A stretch of DNA of 64,000 nt from Acorus gramineus (lineage: Eukaryota > Streptophyta > Magnoliopsida > Acorales > Acoraceae): assembly GCA_030737835.1 (NCBI GenBank), contig JAUJYN010000012.1, positions 898,688-962,687 on the forward strand, given 5' to 3'. How positions within the stretch are numbered: the first letter of the stretch is position 1; the number at the start of each line of letters is the position of its first letter. The notes under the pieces are model-generated. The model saw only the letters and a list, made by a program, of their open reading frames with translations, did not search any database and was not told the origin of the DNA. A program made the translations under genes and the position numbers. This document shows, one piece after another, positions 49,222 through 61,341 of this stretch.

Positions 49222-49774
49222 TGAAGCTGCGTTGTGACTGGAGAAGGACTAACGATTTTTTTTATTTTTTATTTGGTTTAACGTCCTTCGAAAATATCAC
49301 GTTTTTTATATTCTTTTCATAAAAAAAAACGTCCTTCGAAATATCTCACAAACAGTATACGAAAATTTTAAAAAATTATTATTTTTTTAAAACGTATTAA
49401 TATATTTTTCATTTTCTATATTTATATGCAAATGAACTGAGTGAATACTTTGATTAAACACATATTCATTATTTTATAATTATATCTTAATATTATCATT
49501 TTTAAATGTATATTTAATATACTTTTCATCCTACCAAGTACATGGCTAGTGGTGTCTTTAGTTCTCTCTGGTGAGACCTATGTAAATGTATCATTGGGGT
49601 CCAGGATGTATCCCCAAGATAAGGTTCCTGTTTGCAGTACTGACTTGTTTTCATTGTTTCGAAAAAAAAAGTATACACTTTTCTTTTCAAGCATGTATCA
49701 TTATTGAAAAGATTATATACTCAAATAAACTGGATAAATTCATTTACAGGAAAAACGTAAGAAATCACATGTTT
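49222..49774. other. Upstream region of the DUF2301 gene
   Basis: This holds the 5'UTR and promoter of the minus-strand gene, then AT-rich spacer. A direct repeat of ACGTCCTTCGAAA (49281 and 49329) is visible. No further gene is seen. Confidence 0.45.
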
Positions 49775-49779
49775 AATTT

Positions 49780-50309
49780 AAGAGAAATATCCAAATAACC
49801 CCCTGTAAACTTTCTGAAATCCATATGACTCCCTGGATTTTTTCAAAGTCCATATAACCCCCTTGAAAACACCTATGTAAATTCAAGTATGTAAATTCAA
49901 GTAAACCCCGGAATAAAACTTTCATTAGCAGATGAAAAACATTTTACGAATATTTTAACTGGTTAACCATGGTTGAAAACACAATATATCAAAAATCTCA
50001 TACAATTTGTTAAAAATACGAAAAACCTTCTATATATAACAATATTATCTCTCCAGATAAATTATAAAACCCTACCTAAAAAGATAAAATAAAAATTATA
50101 GATTTTTTTTTTCATTTTTAACATATTGTAAGGGGGTTATTGGTATACTATGTTTTTAACCAGAGCTAACCGATTAAAATATTCACAGAATAATTCAATC
50201 TATCAATAAAAATTTAACTCATGGGATTTTTGGATTTACATAAGTGCTTTTAGATGATTATATGGATTCCAGACAATTTACAGGGGAGGGTTCTTTAGAT
50301 CTTTCTCTT
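49780..50309. mobile_element. Foldback MITE, long form (copy E)
   Basis: The ends AAGAGAAAKATC... and ...GATCTTTCTCTT are inverted. Both flanks read AATTT (49775-49779 and 50310-50314), a possible 5-bp target duplication, though such AT-rich words are common. Arms carry the CCATATAACCCCCTG subunits and the same inner blocks as copies A and B (AACACAATATATCAAAAA, TTTGTTAAAAATACG). Length is 530 bp. One left-arm subunit holds a small internal duplication (GTAAATTCAAG twice, 49876-49899). Confidence 0.78.
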
Positions 50310-50515
50310 AATTTAGAAAAATATATCACTCATCAACATGTGAGCACTGTAATGAGACTATGTACAAGGAATGTGAGTCTCTCCATTTGAACCTCTTAAA
50401 ACTTATTTTACAATTTTCTATAATAAGTCTCATGTACATAAGGTGTGTTTGGTTTTTTTGTCTGCACCCCCTCCCCCATTTGAAGATCCAAAAAAAACGC
50501 ACGGCCTTCGTTCTC

Positions 50516-50800
50516 TCTTAAAAGGAAAAATTCAAATAACCCCCTACAAAGTACAAACTATCTGAAATCCATATAACCCCCTAACATTTTTTAAAGTTTA
50601 TATAACCTTCTAAAAACACCTATATAATAAATCCAAATACCCCATTGTGTTAAATTTTCATTGATAGATGATGAATATTATGTGAATATTCTGTTTCATT
50701 AACTATAGCTGAAAACATAATGTATCAAAAAATATTTATAATGTGTTAAAAATACGAAAAACCCTATATAAATGATAATTGTATCATTCTGAATAGATGA
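50516..50800. mobile_element. Foldback MITE, truncated (copy F, left arm only)
   Basis: The left arm is present: outer subunits from TTCAAATAACCCCCTAC onward, then the inner blocks AAACATAATGTATCAAAAA and ATGTGTTAAAAATACG. The sequence then leaves the family near the loop position and the right arm is missing. It lies about 200 bp from copy E. Confidence 0.65.
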
Positions 50801-51353
50801 TTAAATCTTTTTCATTACGTACTTATGACCATGAAATAGATTTTTTCAAAAAATAACTAGCATGATGAAAAATGAGATCAAACGTTGAAACTCATATTTG
50901 ATATAAAATTAGCTATTTATCACTTATATTTCATGATTTTCTCAATTTAAATATAATAAAAAATAATAATAACAAAAAGTATGATAATGTGACACGATCA
51001 TCACTATTCATTCAATATATCATTAATATAGATAGATTGATTAAAAAATTAGATGGGCTGAATATCTCATATTATCTTTTAAAACATTAAAAAAATGTGT
51101 TTTTTCCATTGTCACCCTTAATATAAAATTAAAAATTCAAATAAAAAGAAGAATAAAATTGAAAATGAAAATGTTACATACAAAGAAACAAACAAAACCT
51201 AAACACTTTTGATTAGATAATAGATACATAGACAGATAACACACACTTTCATAGAAAAATGTACGGAATATTCTAAGAAGAACATTACAGCGTGATTCTT
51301 AACTTAAGCATAGGTAATCTTTAGCATAAACTATACCTGTCTCAGGCAACTTC
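50801..51353. other. AT-rich intergenic DNA
   Basis: I see no gene and no repeat with definable ends. Confidence 0.4.
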
Positions 51354-51359
51354 CTCTTT

Positions 51360-52195
51360 CCCGTTTGGTTTGTGTTTTGTTTTTAGTGAAATTATTTTAT
51401 CAGGAATCTAGATTCTATCATACTGTTTAATTTGTTAATAGTTTTTTTCAAAGAATCATTTTCAAATATTTAGTTCACACATAAAAAAATGTTAAGAAAT
51501 TTAATTTAAATGTTTAAAATAACCTTACTATTATACACATATTTGCAAAAATCATTCATTTATCCATATCCCGGTTATAAAAAAAAGTATAATTTTTTAT
51601 AAATATTTAACGAATACAAATAAATAAAACAATCAATTATATAATTAAACACATATACCAATTATAATAAAAAATTTTAGTTATAAAATCAAAACGAATA
51701 TATAAACAGTGGGTAAAAATAAGACAGGAAGCTATTTATTTTAAAAATGATATAGATTGTGACTTAATTAATTTATAAATAAAAAATAATAATATAATTT
51801 AAGATTCCTGATGAAATTTGAGGACATGTTTAAACATGAGTATTGGGTGCTAGGTTTGGGATTGAATAAATTGTTTGGATAAATTTTTATGAATATTATT
51901 TATATTATAATAGAGGCATTATAACCAAATATATGATTGGGATTGCGAATCACAATCATATTTTATAAATCATGTTCCTTACCAAGTTGACATGATTCTC
52001 AATCTATCTGAATTTGAAATATTAAGATTCACATAATCATAATCCTACTTGTCAACCAAGCATGCATTAGATTACCAATGAAAAAATTATGGGAACCTGA
52101 TTCCACCATTTTTTCACACGTCTTAATTTTAATTTCAATAGAGCTCATAATTATCATCAAAATTTCAATAAGACAAATAATTTTAAATTTTGTTT
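51360..52195. mobile_element. MITE, CCCATTTGGTTCGTG family (copy 3), split by an insertion
   Basis: The left end CCCGTTTGGTTTGTG and the following blocks (GAATCTAGATTC, AAAGAATCATTTTCAAATATTTAGTTCAC, CTTACTATTATACACATAT) align with copy 2 at 36404. The right end is decayed. The alignment is interrupted between AATTTGAGG (about 51822) and the rejoining text near 52085 (CCTGATTCCACCATTTTTTCACACG) by a separate inserted sequence. Confidence 0.65.
51822..52075. mobile_element. MITE nested inside copy 3
   Basis: This block is absent from copies 1 and 2 of the host family. Its left end ACATGTTTAAACATGAGTAT and the reverse complement of its right end (GCATGCTTGGTTGACAAGTA) are weak inverted repeats. 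A matching left end occurs at about 45090. It is therefore a separate, younger element of about 250 bp. Confidence 0.5.
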
Positions 52196-52229
52196 TTTTT
52201 TTTATTTTTATAATTGACAGTCATTTAAC

Positions 52230-53662
52230 CTAAGCGACGAGGTCGAACTCGTCGCGCTCAGGCGCGACGACATCGGACCTCATCATACTAACAAACTCCC
52301 TCGGTGCCGCCGCCCCCGCCTGCACACACAACTCTACCACCGCGGGCGCCATCCCGTAGAACCGTCTAAGCTCGTGCACCATTGGGCGCCGCGCATTCTC
52401 CGCGCGTACATGCCAAACATAATTCGGCGGCACGACATCGTCCACCGTCGCTTCCTGCCACGCGTGCAAGCCCGCCCGGAATTGGTGCCCCCTCGCGCGG
52501 CACCGCCTCACGTTATGCCCTTTCGGTCCCACCTGCACCTAAGCCTATCAACTGAGCATATACGGATAGCATATAGGCCCACATTCAGATTTATATCTGA
52601 AAAAATATCTAAAAATTAAAAATAATATAAATATGTAATTTTTTTAATAATTACCTAATATAAATTTATATAAACTATAAGTATATTATATGATTTAAAG
52701 TATAATAAATATTTTAATATAATAAATAAAAATATAAAATAAATTTTGGATAGGGATATTTTATTTCAGTTATGATAAGGATTTTCAGATACCAGATAAT
52801 TTTATAAATTTATAAATACGGATTCAGATAAGCATATACGAATTATTATTTTTTCTTTGTGCGTAGATAATTGACTTACCTGCACCTCCTCGCAGTACCC
52901 GCAAGTCCACACCTTGTAAACTTCCATCAACGCCTCCGCCCCCGCCCGCATCGCCAGCCACCAATCCAACGACGCCTGCGGCCCGCCAACGCCAACCCCC
53001 AATTCCGCTTCGGTTACCGGTTTCGGTTGCGGTTCCAGCTCGCCTTCAAAATCGACGGCCCTCCCGCCGACCGAATACACGGGCCGCGTCCGCCGCCTCG
53101 TCGGGTACTCTTCAAGGTCGAGCCCGGCCTGCACGCAGAGCTCGACAACCGCGGGCGCGCGTGGGTGCGCGCGCGCGGTGTGGGTGACGCGCGGGTGCGA
53201 CGCGCGGTCGAACAGGTGGTAGGAGTCGGGGAGGCGAAGCGCGTGAATGGGTTCGGTTGGGGACCAGCGGTGGAGGGCGGAGGGGGAGGAGGGGCAGGTG
53301 CGGATGAGGTGGGGGTGGAGGCCGACGTGGAGGGAGGAGCAGAGGAGGCAGCGGTGGAGGAGGGGGTGGAGGGAGGGGAGGGAGCGGAGGAGGGAGAGGT
53401 AGGAGGCGTAGAGGGAATGGGAGAGGGGGAGGAGGTGGGGGTGGAGGAGGCCGTTGTCGGGGGAGGGGGGGTGGCGGCGGTGGCGGCGGATGAGAAGGGG
53501 GAGAGGGGTTTTGAAGGGTTTGCGAAGGTGGGGTTGGAGTGGGAGGTCCTTGTATGGGGGGTCGTCGTCTTTGATGGGTTCTTGTGGTGGTAGTGGTGGT
53601 GGTTTGAGAGTGGATTTGGAGCGGAAATGAAGATTGAATCGGAGGCTTATCAGTCTTCGCAT
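52230..53662 (-). CDS. APO4: APO4-type organellar RNA-binding protein (APO domain)
   Basis: Two exons on the minus strand, 52880-53662 and 52230-52532, join in phase 0 (donor GTAAGT, acceptor GTGCAG) to 361 residues. The basic, Arg/Leu/Pro-rich N-terminus fits an organelle presequence. Two APO repeats follow. Repeat 1 runs about 105-195: C105xxC108, HVG at 112-114, H118, C123, then PAVVELCVQAGLDLEEYPTR. Repeat 2 starts about 254: C254xxC257, VGPKGHNVRRC with C272, then FYGMAPAVVELCVQAG. APO proteins bind organellar RNA; APO1 acts in chloroplast group II intron splicing and APO4 is predicted mitochondrial. Repeat 1 reads LHPH where the family usually has a Gly-His pair, a small oddity. Exon 1 is strikingly GC-rich, giving a long spurious frame on the plus strand. 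The intron holds palindromic AT-rich repeat text. Confidence 0.93.
52545..52855. repeat. Inverted-repeat sequence filling the APO4 intron
   Basis: The left text GCATATACGGATAGCATATA and the reverse complement of the right text (CGTATATGCTTATCTGAATC) match imperfectly, with AT-rich DNA between. Similar ATATCC/GGATA words fill the MEI2-like intron at 57020-57420. It is probably a decayed MITE. Confidence 0.45.
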
Positions 53663-53841
53663 ATCGACATTGATGTTTTAAAACCGTGATGACTCAGAAC
53701 TGTAAAAAGAGGGAGCTTTGTTACCCATTTTGTCATCGCATTTGTGTATGTGTTTGGATGGATATATAGCAACTCTTTTAGATGATATATAGACGTTGTT
53801 AAAAAAAAAATTTACACTTGCTTGTTAAAGATGATTCTTGC

Positions 53842-54276
53842 CCCCCATTTTGGATATGGAATAGCCGAGGGAATAAATGAAAATAAAATAGAATAAGTGT
53901 TTTTCTTATTGTTTAAATGTAGGGAATACCCATGGACAAAAAATAAACTTGTATAAAGTGACATACATATTCCAATCAATCCCTAGAATTAAAATTATTT
54001 CATGTTATTCCACTAAAAAGATATATATCAAATCAACTGTCATCACCTCTAATAAATTACTTGTTAAATCAACTATCATTATTTTTTCAATTTTTATAAA
54101 TCATTATCCACACTTTATTCTCATTTTACCCAAACAACAAAAATTTTATTATTACATTTTTCAATAAGAATAATTCAAAACACAACCAAACACAAAATCA
54201 CTCTATTCTCATTTATACTCACTTATGCCAAAATAACTGTATATCCAAAAATAAGTCATTCTGTATCCAAACGGGG
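53842..54276. mobile_element. MITE with CCCCATTTTGGATAT ends
   Basis: Left end CCCCCATTTTGGATATGGAAT and right end ATTCTGTATCCAAACGGGG are imperfect inverted repeats of about 20 bp. Length is 435 bp, non-coding. It lies between the APO4 start and the 3' end of the MEI2-like gene. Decayed relatives are at 1540-1905 and 25640-25985. No clear target duplication. Confidence 0.6.
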
Positions 54277-54854
54277 ATTTAGGGTCTATTCAATTTGAAA
54301 TAAGTAAGTTTGCTATGCCACTAACTATACCTGACATTATCCAATTCAAAAACACAAGGACAATAACTCAAATAAAAGACAACACACACAACCATTTATC
54401 AAACTTTAGTATTAGAGTTCCAGTAGGCAACATCATCAATCCCCATGTACAATCCAGGGACTGAAACCACACAAAACACATAGACGAAAAATAAAAACAC
54501 AGAGAACAGAAACAGAAACAACAGAGAAAGGCCTTCTCAAACCGCACAACCAGAGAAAAGAAAAAAAAAATTGTTGTCGCTTGCAAAACTTCTGTACATT
54601 ATCACGTACGGTGATCCAAAATTTGCAAAGGCCCTTCCCCACGCGCGGTTCTGCCTCATCATCAGCCTCGGAAAAACAAGATCTGTATATGTATAATATG
54701 ATATAAGTCCAGGGAAAAATTTTGGAAGCTCCCCTTCTTCACCACTCAGGTTACGCCTTTTGAAGGAACTCCAAAGTATAGATGCCAAAAAAGTACAAAA
54801 TATAAAGAACAAAACACCAGGTTCTGTCGCGTCACTGGTTGCAGATATGGTTAG

Positions 54855-54858
54855 TTTT

Positions 54859-54888
<30 letters not shown>
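54855..54888. repeat. T14-G20 homopolymer tract in the MEI2-like 3'UTR
   Basis: Fourteen T are followed by twenty G, uninterrupted. The transcript of the minus-strand gene would carry C20-A14 starting about 30 bases after the stop codon. Such a G run is very rare in this AT-rich DNA, and its exact length is prone to sequencing error. Confidence 0.9.
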
Positions 54889-54889
<1 letters not shown>

Positions 54890-54917
54890 GGTGTGAAAAA
54901 AAGAAGAGTTGGTTCGG

Positions 54918-57900
54918 TCATTCGGAGTCCTTTGTAGAGCCTGATGAAGTGTCTGTTATTGCATTGGCAATGTGTTCTTCCTCGTTTGATTCTTCGTTGC
55001 TGCTTGATCTGTGTCTCCCAGGTCTGGATCTGATATTGACTCCCATTGGAAATGGTTCCTGCATAAATACATTTGAGGCTCATAAATATGAAATTTTCAG
55101 TATATATTTAGATTTAATGTATGCTTTGTTTTATGACATCTTTCACTTAGGGTTAATTTCATGTACTGAAGAAACAAGAAGGCTATTGAACAAAATTATA
55201 ATAATGATGACGATGATGAAATTGGTGCAAGATAGTGATCAGTGATCACTCAAAGGGATTCTCCTATGAACATTTTTACAAGATACTAGAGATTGACTTT
55301 ATTTAATTAGTTAAAATCGAAACTAAATCCATGTCAACTGGTTGTCCAGTCGAATGACTTCATAATGGCCATCCGGCGTGGGTATACTGAATTTGAGACA
55401 TCATCCAAATACTCAGTTCCCAACTATTATCCAATCAATTCTTCACTCAGGGAATAGAAAAAGAACCACAGGTGGCAGTCAAAATAAATCTTGAACTAAT
55501 ATGGACCATCTAAATAAACCTAGGAAAAATAGCAGTTGGTGCTCATCTTATGTTTGTAAATCTACTATAACAGGTTTTTAAGGCACAAAAAAGGTAAAAA
55601 ATAAGTGAGGCACAAAGGAAACAATGGCAAAGCAATTGGAAACAAATGGGACTTGTCCCAAATGCAATGCGACCATAAACAAATATCTAAACTGATCCTA
55701 CAATCCTTACCTGATCCCCAGCATTTGGACCCTCTGAATGGAAGAGTATAGGTCGACATCGTTTATCCTCGTTCATCAAGCTCGAATTTTGAAAATGTGC
55801 AATCAAAGCAGATTTCCCTTGGATCCGAGCATATGCAAGTGAAGCCACCTTTTCACTGTTAAACTTCTCCCATTTCTTGCCATTAAATGCCTGCAACAAA
55901 AGGATTAGTGACTTAGACATGATAAATTTTTTTTTAATAAAAACACATTTATAATATATCTGTAAGGTGAGTTCATCAAAACCTTATAGAATGGAATAAT
56001 CTGCAGGGGATCAATCATGTTGATAAAGGCATAACCCACATTGCACTTGTTCTGTAGAGAAAAAAAACTTCATTTGGCGAAACAACATTGGCCAACCAGG
56101 ACTTGTTTTTAATTGAAAGATCTTACTAACCTTGAAATCAATAGGCAAATATATGAAGTCATACGTCCCACGATGATGTTCATCTATAGCAGACAGAAGC
56201 ATCTTGGATGTGTATCTGCTCAGGATCAAAACATCAGAAATCTCAATAAAGTATATCATATGAGAAGACTGAAGAGTGTGTAATACAAGACAAGTAAACG
56301 TCAACTTACTTGTTAGGGATATTTTTTATCATGAGTGTTGTTCGTACATCCTCCCCACGAATAATACGTTCAATATCAAGCTCATACTGCTTCTTATTGT
56401 CAACTTGGTTGGCACTTGCATCAGTCCTCCGACTCCTAACCCGCTCATTGGGAGCATCATAATTAGAAGGCATGGGAATCAATGGATTCCTACCATGAAA
56501 CATTTGGCACCTCTGCTGGGGAGAAGGCAATCCAATGTTTTGCATATTATGTGAAGCAAAGTCCATTGGATGCATTGTAGAGCCCCCCGAAAAAACTGTT
56601 CTTCCAAGAGAGCCAGGGTGGAACACAGATGCATCAGGCGCAGATCCCACGTAGTGCTGATGCAAAGGAAAACCTGTGTTTAATGTTTGAGAAGGCGGTC
56701 GAGGAAGCCCATGCAAATGCGAATGTGGGTGAGCAGGGATATTGTTCACAATTGATGACGAGATCGGCCACATCATGTGGTTGGGTGGGTGTGCGTTATG
56801 CGCGTTGGAGTTAGCCCAAATATAGCGATGCCCATGAACAGGGCAACTTCCATTTCCAGAAGCCCCATGCACTGCAACAAATAAATTTCAGTACTTTTAA
56901 CAATAATAAAATAAAATCAACTCCAAAGAGTGCTTCAGCGAATGAGCTTGTTAATTATTAGAAAAATATATGTAGTTGCTCCAAATCAGCATTTATAAAA
57001 AATAAAAAATTATACAACAAATGAACATCCGGAGTGTGGATATGGATATCAACATATCCACTCCAAAAAATGTCTGAATCTGATATACATTATAAAATTA
57101 TATATGTTTGTCTTATCTATTGTTCAAATTCAATTACCTTGCTTGATGTATCATAAACTCAACATTAAATGAAATATTGTTCTTTGTATGATATCTGAAT
57201 ATGACAAGAAGCTCCGAAGTCTCTATTTTAATTCTTCCTTCACTACTATGTCACTTGATCATCCAAACTAGTGCTTATATTTTAGACATGTTAATTACTT
57301 GAAAATATTTGTATCCGGTTCAACTTCGAATATTAATCTGTATCTGAATGATTTAAGATAGGATACGAATATTAAGGTATTTGATATGCATTCGATTCGT
57401 TGACAGGATTATCAGTGAATATGAAAGGATATAAGTGAGAGGATGAACTCATAAGAGTAGAAATGGTGCTTTTTTCATATTTTGCACTTACCTCCATCAC
57501 TGATGTCAAATAAATGACTATTCAGGCTACCCAAGCCTACTCTATGCATGAGCCTATTTTCGATTCCCTCATTAGGTCTGGAGTTGATATTCATTCCCAT
57601 GGTGGACATGACACCCGGGGAGTTGTATCCATTTCCTATACCATCATGGTATTCGGGAAGCGAATGGGGATGCAAGGTTGGCACGGATTGAATATCATAC
57701 TTCATCTGTCGAAGTGAATGGCTCGAGTCTGTGAGGCTCGCCAGACTTCCATGATTGCCAACTGGTGAGGAGGATAAAGTTTGAGAAGCGCTCGAAGAGA
57801 TCCCATAAAATGCGGTGTCCATGAATGAGTTGGCAATTGGAATTCGGACTGCAGAATGCAATCCTTGGGTAGGTCCAGCATCCAGGCCATCAGTCGAAAT

Positions 57901-60900
57901 GCTACCAAGATGGACTGGTCATGAAGCAATGGCATGCATGATTAGGTTTAGTCAATAGTAAAAGCTAAATTTATTACATAGTGAAATGTCAACAACATAC
58001 CATAACCTCCTGATGGGGAGTTATTAGGAGGGCTACTTTGCTGTCGAAATTCACCAGCTTCTTCCAGCTCCAGCTCAGGAGAAAATTGTTGCATCAGACT
58101 GCTACAATGGAAAAAAAAAATTTATCAGAAGATTCAAATTGGAAAAATATAAACAGATGTTGTTTCGAATACAAAGACACATTAGATTTTCGCCTGTTAA
58201 GAAAAAAGAGCATCCAAATAAAAGACAATGGGCAACAGAAAACAGTTTTAAATCCAATTTAACTGGACATTGTCGAGCAAATCAGTATCCTAATTGCTGA
58301 TTAAATTGTTCGCTCGTGCCATTCATTTGACTCCACTCAGAAGAATGGATTATAAAAAAAATAAATATAAAAATTAATAATAATAATAATAAATGAGCGT
58401 GGTTGGACAATACCACCGTCTTGCACCTCCAGGACGGCTGGGCTCGAGTTTGATTCGCTTTCCAGCAATATCACTCCTGTTCAATGCACGGAGAGCAGCT
58501 TCAGCGGCTCTCACATCATAAAACTCTATGAATTTGTGATGACGCTTGTGTGGAGTTTCACGAATCTGTAAATCAAGCGTAAAGAACAAAACTAGAAACA
58601 TCAAAAGCGGATAAAAAAACACTTTTGGAAACCATAACATGAAAGCTCCAAGTATTTGCACCTCCTTAATTTCTCCATAGACACCGAATCTTTGACGGAG
58701 TTCATCATTGGAAACAGAAGAGTCAAGGTTGAATACCACAAGAGTTCCCTGGTTGATATCTTTCTCTGAAGGATTATCCTAAAAAAAATAAAAAAAAAAT
58801 TCTCAGTCAATTAACTTGGTAAAGAAAAGGGACCATAAAAATGAAATCCAATATATATCTTTGTAAAAGCGTGAAAATTAAGAGAAATAAGAGACGTGGA
58901 ATCCTTCGAGTATCGAAGTCAAGCCACGGAGAGGTTAGAGGAGAACCAGGAGGGCTTGGACCTTGGGAATTGAATAGTGTATATCAAGTTTCCGGCGCCT
59001 CAAAGGCTTGTTTTGGAGCGCATGCATCGCATTGCGTGCGGCCCTTATATCATAATATGAGATCATAACAAAACCTCGATGCTTGCAAGCTGTATACAGT
59101 GCGCGTATATCTCCATATAGCTGAAAACAGGTCACAGTTATTTTAGAACTCACGAAATTTTTAAAAAATAAGGAAAATAAAAACTGTGGAAATTTGCAAC
59201 TATGAAATAAATAAATAAATGATGATATAAAAACAATGGCATAAAAATAAAGAAGGAAATGAGATTGGACACATAGATCAATGGTTGACAACAGAATTGC
59301 AACTATGAGGTCTTGGGTTCTAGTCCCACAGCTTGCTCATCTCAAAATAAATATAAAAAATAAAAGAAATTGGAAATGCAAAAATAAAATAACCGAAAGA
59401 TAAATACCTCAAAGAGAGCCTTCAGCTCGGCATCTTCTACATTACTATTTATATTTCTCACAAATAGAGTTCTAGACGGGTGTTCTCCATAAGGGTGCTC
59501 TCCAGCAAGTTGGGCATTTGAACCCCCCATAAGACCATTGGCCAATGATTCTGAACTTGTGCCTCGTAAACTATCATCCGCTTCAAGCTCCATCCCTCCT
59601 CCACTATAAAATAGGTCATCGTCTAATTCATCTCCAGTATTGAGTTTATCAAGGTAATCAAGACTATCAACAACTCCAGATAGTAAGTCGTCATCATCGG
59701 GAAGAAGATTTCCTATGGTTTGGGCTTCCAATTCTTCTAGAGATTCAAAAGGCTCATCTTCCCCTAAGTGGGTGCTAACCACATCAATGGATTGACCAAA
59801 GAAAGCATCATGAGATGACAGACTCACTGCAGCACAACAAATAGAAAGGGTTAAAATACGACATATCAATTGATCTACAAAATCATTAAAATTTCTATAA
59901 TTTTTCACTTTTGGAGACCCTCCTCGATATATGGATTTCAGAAATAATTCGGAAAGTGCAAAAATTCATAATTCAGTATAAATCAAGTTAAGTTCAAGAA
60001 AAGCAAGTACAATTCAGAATTTTTATTTATAAAAATAGAAAAAATAATTAAGACATGCAAAATAACAAATATTAAATCAAATGCATGATCGCATAATGAT
60101 ATTATAACATCAAAACGTTACAATTTTGTGTTGAAGTTATAACATTTTAATTTAGGCAAAATCATCACTAGCTGACATGAAAATCAATTATAGCAAAAGC
60201 CTAATCGAGCATTTTCCTTATTAGTTTTAATTCCGTTGCATAAATAAAATACAAATAATGCTTTAATACATATTATAAATACATTCAACATGCCAATATG
60301 TTGAATAAAGCTTGTATTACAAATGAGGAATCAAATTATCGAATAAAGCATTTTCCTTACTCTTTTTCTTAAATATATCTGACAGAGAGCTTGAGAAAAG
60401 GCTGCTTTCATGATGATTTGAATGAACTTTGTTTCCTTCCATAAAATGAGAGGCAGGTTGCACGAGTAGATCTCGCCGGCATCCCATATTCTGTTCCATA
60501 GCGCTCCAAGAAGCTCTTGGCAGTCCCACTGACCTGTCCGTTCCCGACAAACGATGCTCAAGACTGAAATTAGATTTCTGATCTGTGTTATAGTAAGCCA
60601 GGTGGAGATCTAAGTGTTCCATTGAATTCACTCCCATTGTTCGAAATTTCTCCTGTGGAGAAGAAGCAAACGACTTTCCGCCTGACAGATGCGTCATTCC
60701 ATCAATCCCTATTGGTGTAGACAAGCTGATTAGGTCAACTTATTATACATCATAGCTGGACTGAAAAGAGTTTGCTTTGGATCTCATGAGACAGTGAAAA
60801 TATGTCGCATATTAATGGAAAACCTTAGCAATTATGACAAATGCATCTACAAGTGCATAAACTTTGTAGCAAGACCAAATAAAACCAAGTATAATTTATA

Positions 60901-61284
60901 AATTGCTCCAGAAATTCACTAAATCCTCCCAAATTCCAGTGTTTAGGGCGAGCGCACCGAATTACATGGAAAAAAAATCTTTCTAAATGCCACACAAACT
61001 ATATTTAGAAAAAAAAACTCACCATGATGATCTAGCGTTGAATCCGATTTCCAGAAACCAACTTGCCTCTGAATAAAAAAAAGGACCACATTATAACTAA
61101 AGTAACCAGCTTTGCTAATCGAGATAAGCTTATAACATAATAATTATTTTTTAAGGTAAAAAAGGTAAGAAATAAATTATGGGCAAACCTCAGCAGGCAA
61201 GACTTCATCTGCAAAGAAAGATGACGTTGTTGATGGTAAGAACGCGGAGGAGAGAGGCCTTTGATCCATATATTCAGATGGCAT
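54918..61284 (-). CDS. MEI2-like RNA-binding protein (three RRMs)
   Basis: Fourteen coding exons on the minus strand: 61189-61284, 61023-61068, 60361-60708, 59408-59826, 58962-59120, 58662-58778, 58417-58565, 58001-58101, 57492-57914, 56310-56871, 56131-56215, 55983-56051, 55711-55890 and 54918-55058. All are GT-AG, in frame, 964 residues; the family runs about 760-980. RRM1 is about 282-356 (SRTLFVRNINSNVEDAEL), RRM2 about 366-442 (TLVVFNLDSSVSNDEL). The family-defining C-terminal Mei2 RRM is about 800-910 (TTLMIKNIPNKYTSKML, GYAFINMIDP, FNGKKWEKFNSEK). Acidic FESLEELEAQTIGNLLPDDDD before RRM1 is also typical. Fission yeast Mei2 binds a meiotic RNA to enter meiosis; plant AML proteins act in meiosis and vegetative meristem growth. 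The AML subgroup cannot be fixed by eye. The exon 3 donor (AAAAAGA|GTAAGG) is the least certain junction. A SINE lies in intron 4. Confidence 0.95.
59261..59366 (+). mobile_element. tRNA-derived SINE (copy 4), antisense in a MEI2-like intron
   Basis: It contains the A-box-like TAGATCAATGGTTG (59274-59287), the family core GACAACAGAATTGCAACTAT and the B-box-like TGGGTTCTAGTCCCA (59314-59328), followed by an A-rich end. It lies on the plus strand, opposite to the host gene, between coding exons 5 and 4. Confidence 0.7.
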
Positions 61285-61341
61285 CCTGATTCAGAGACCA
61301 TAAACCACACTCACTCTCTCTCCCCTCCTATCTATTTCTGC

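Noticed and set aside
52871-53593. 240-codon plus-strand open frame rich in Gly, Glu and Val
   Set aside because: It lies antisense to APO4 exon 1 and owes its length to the GC-rich exon. It shows no motif, while the minus strand has the APO repeats.
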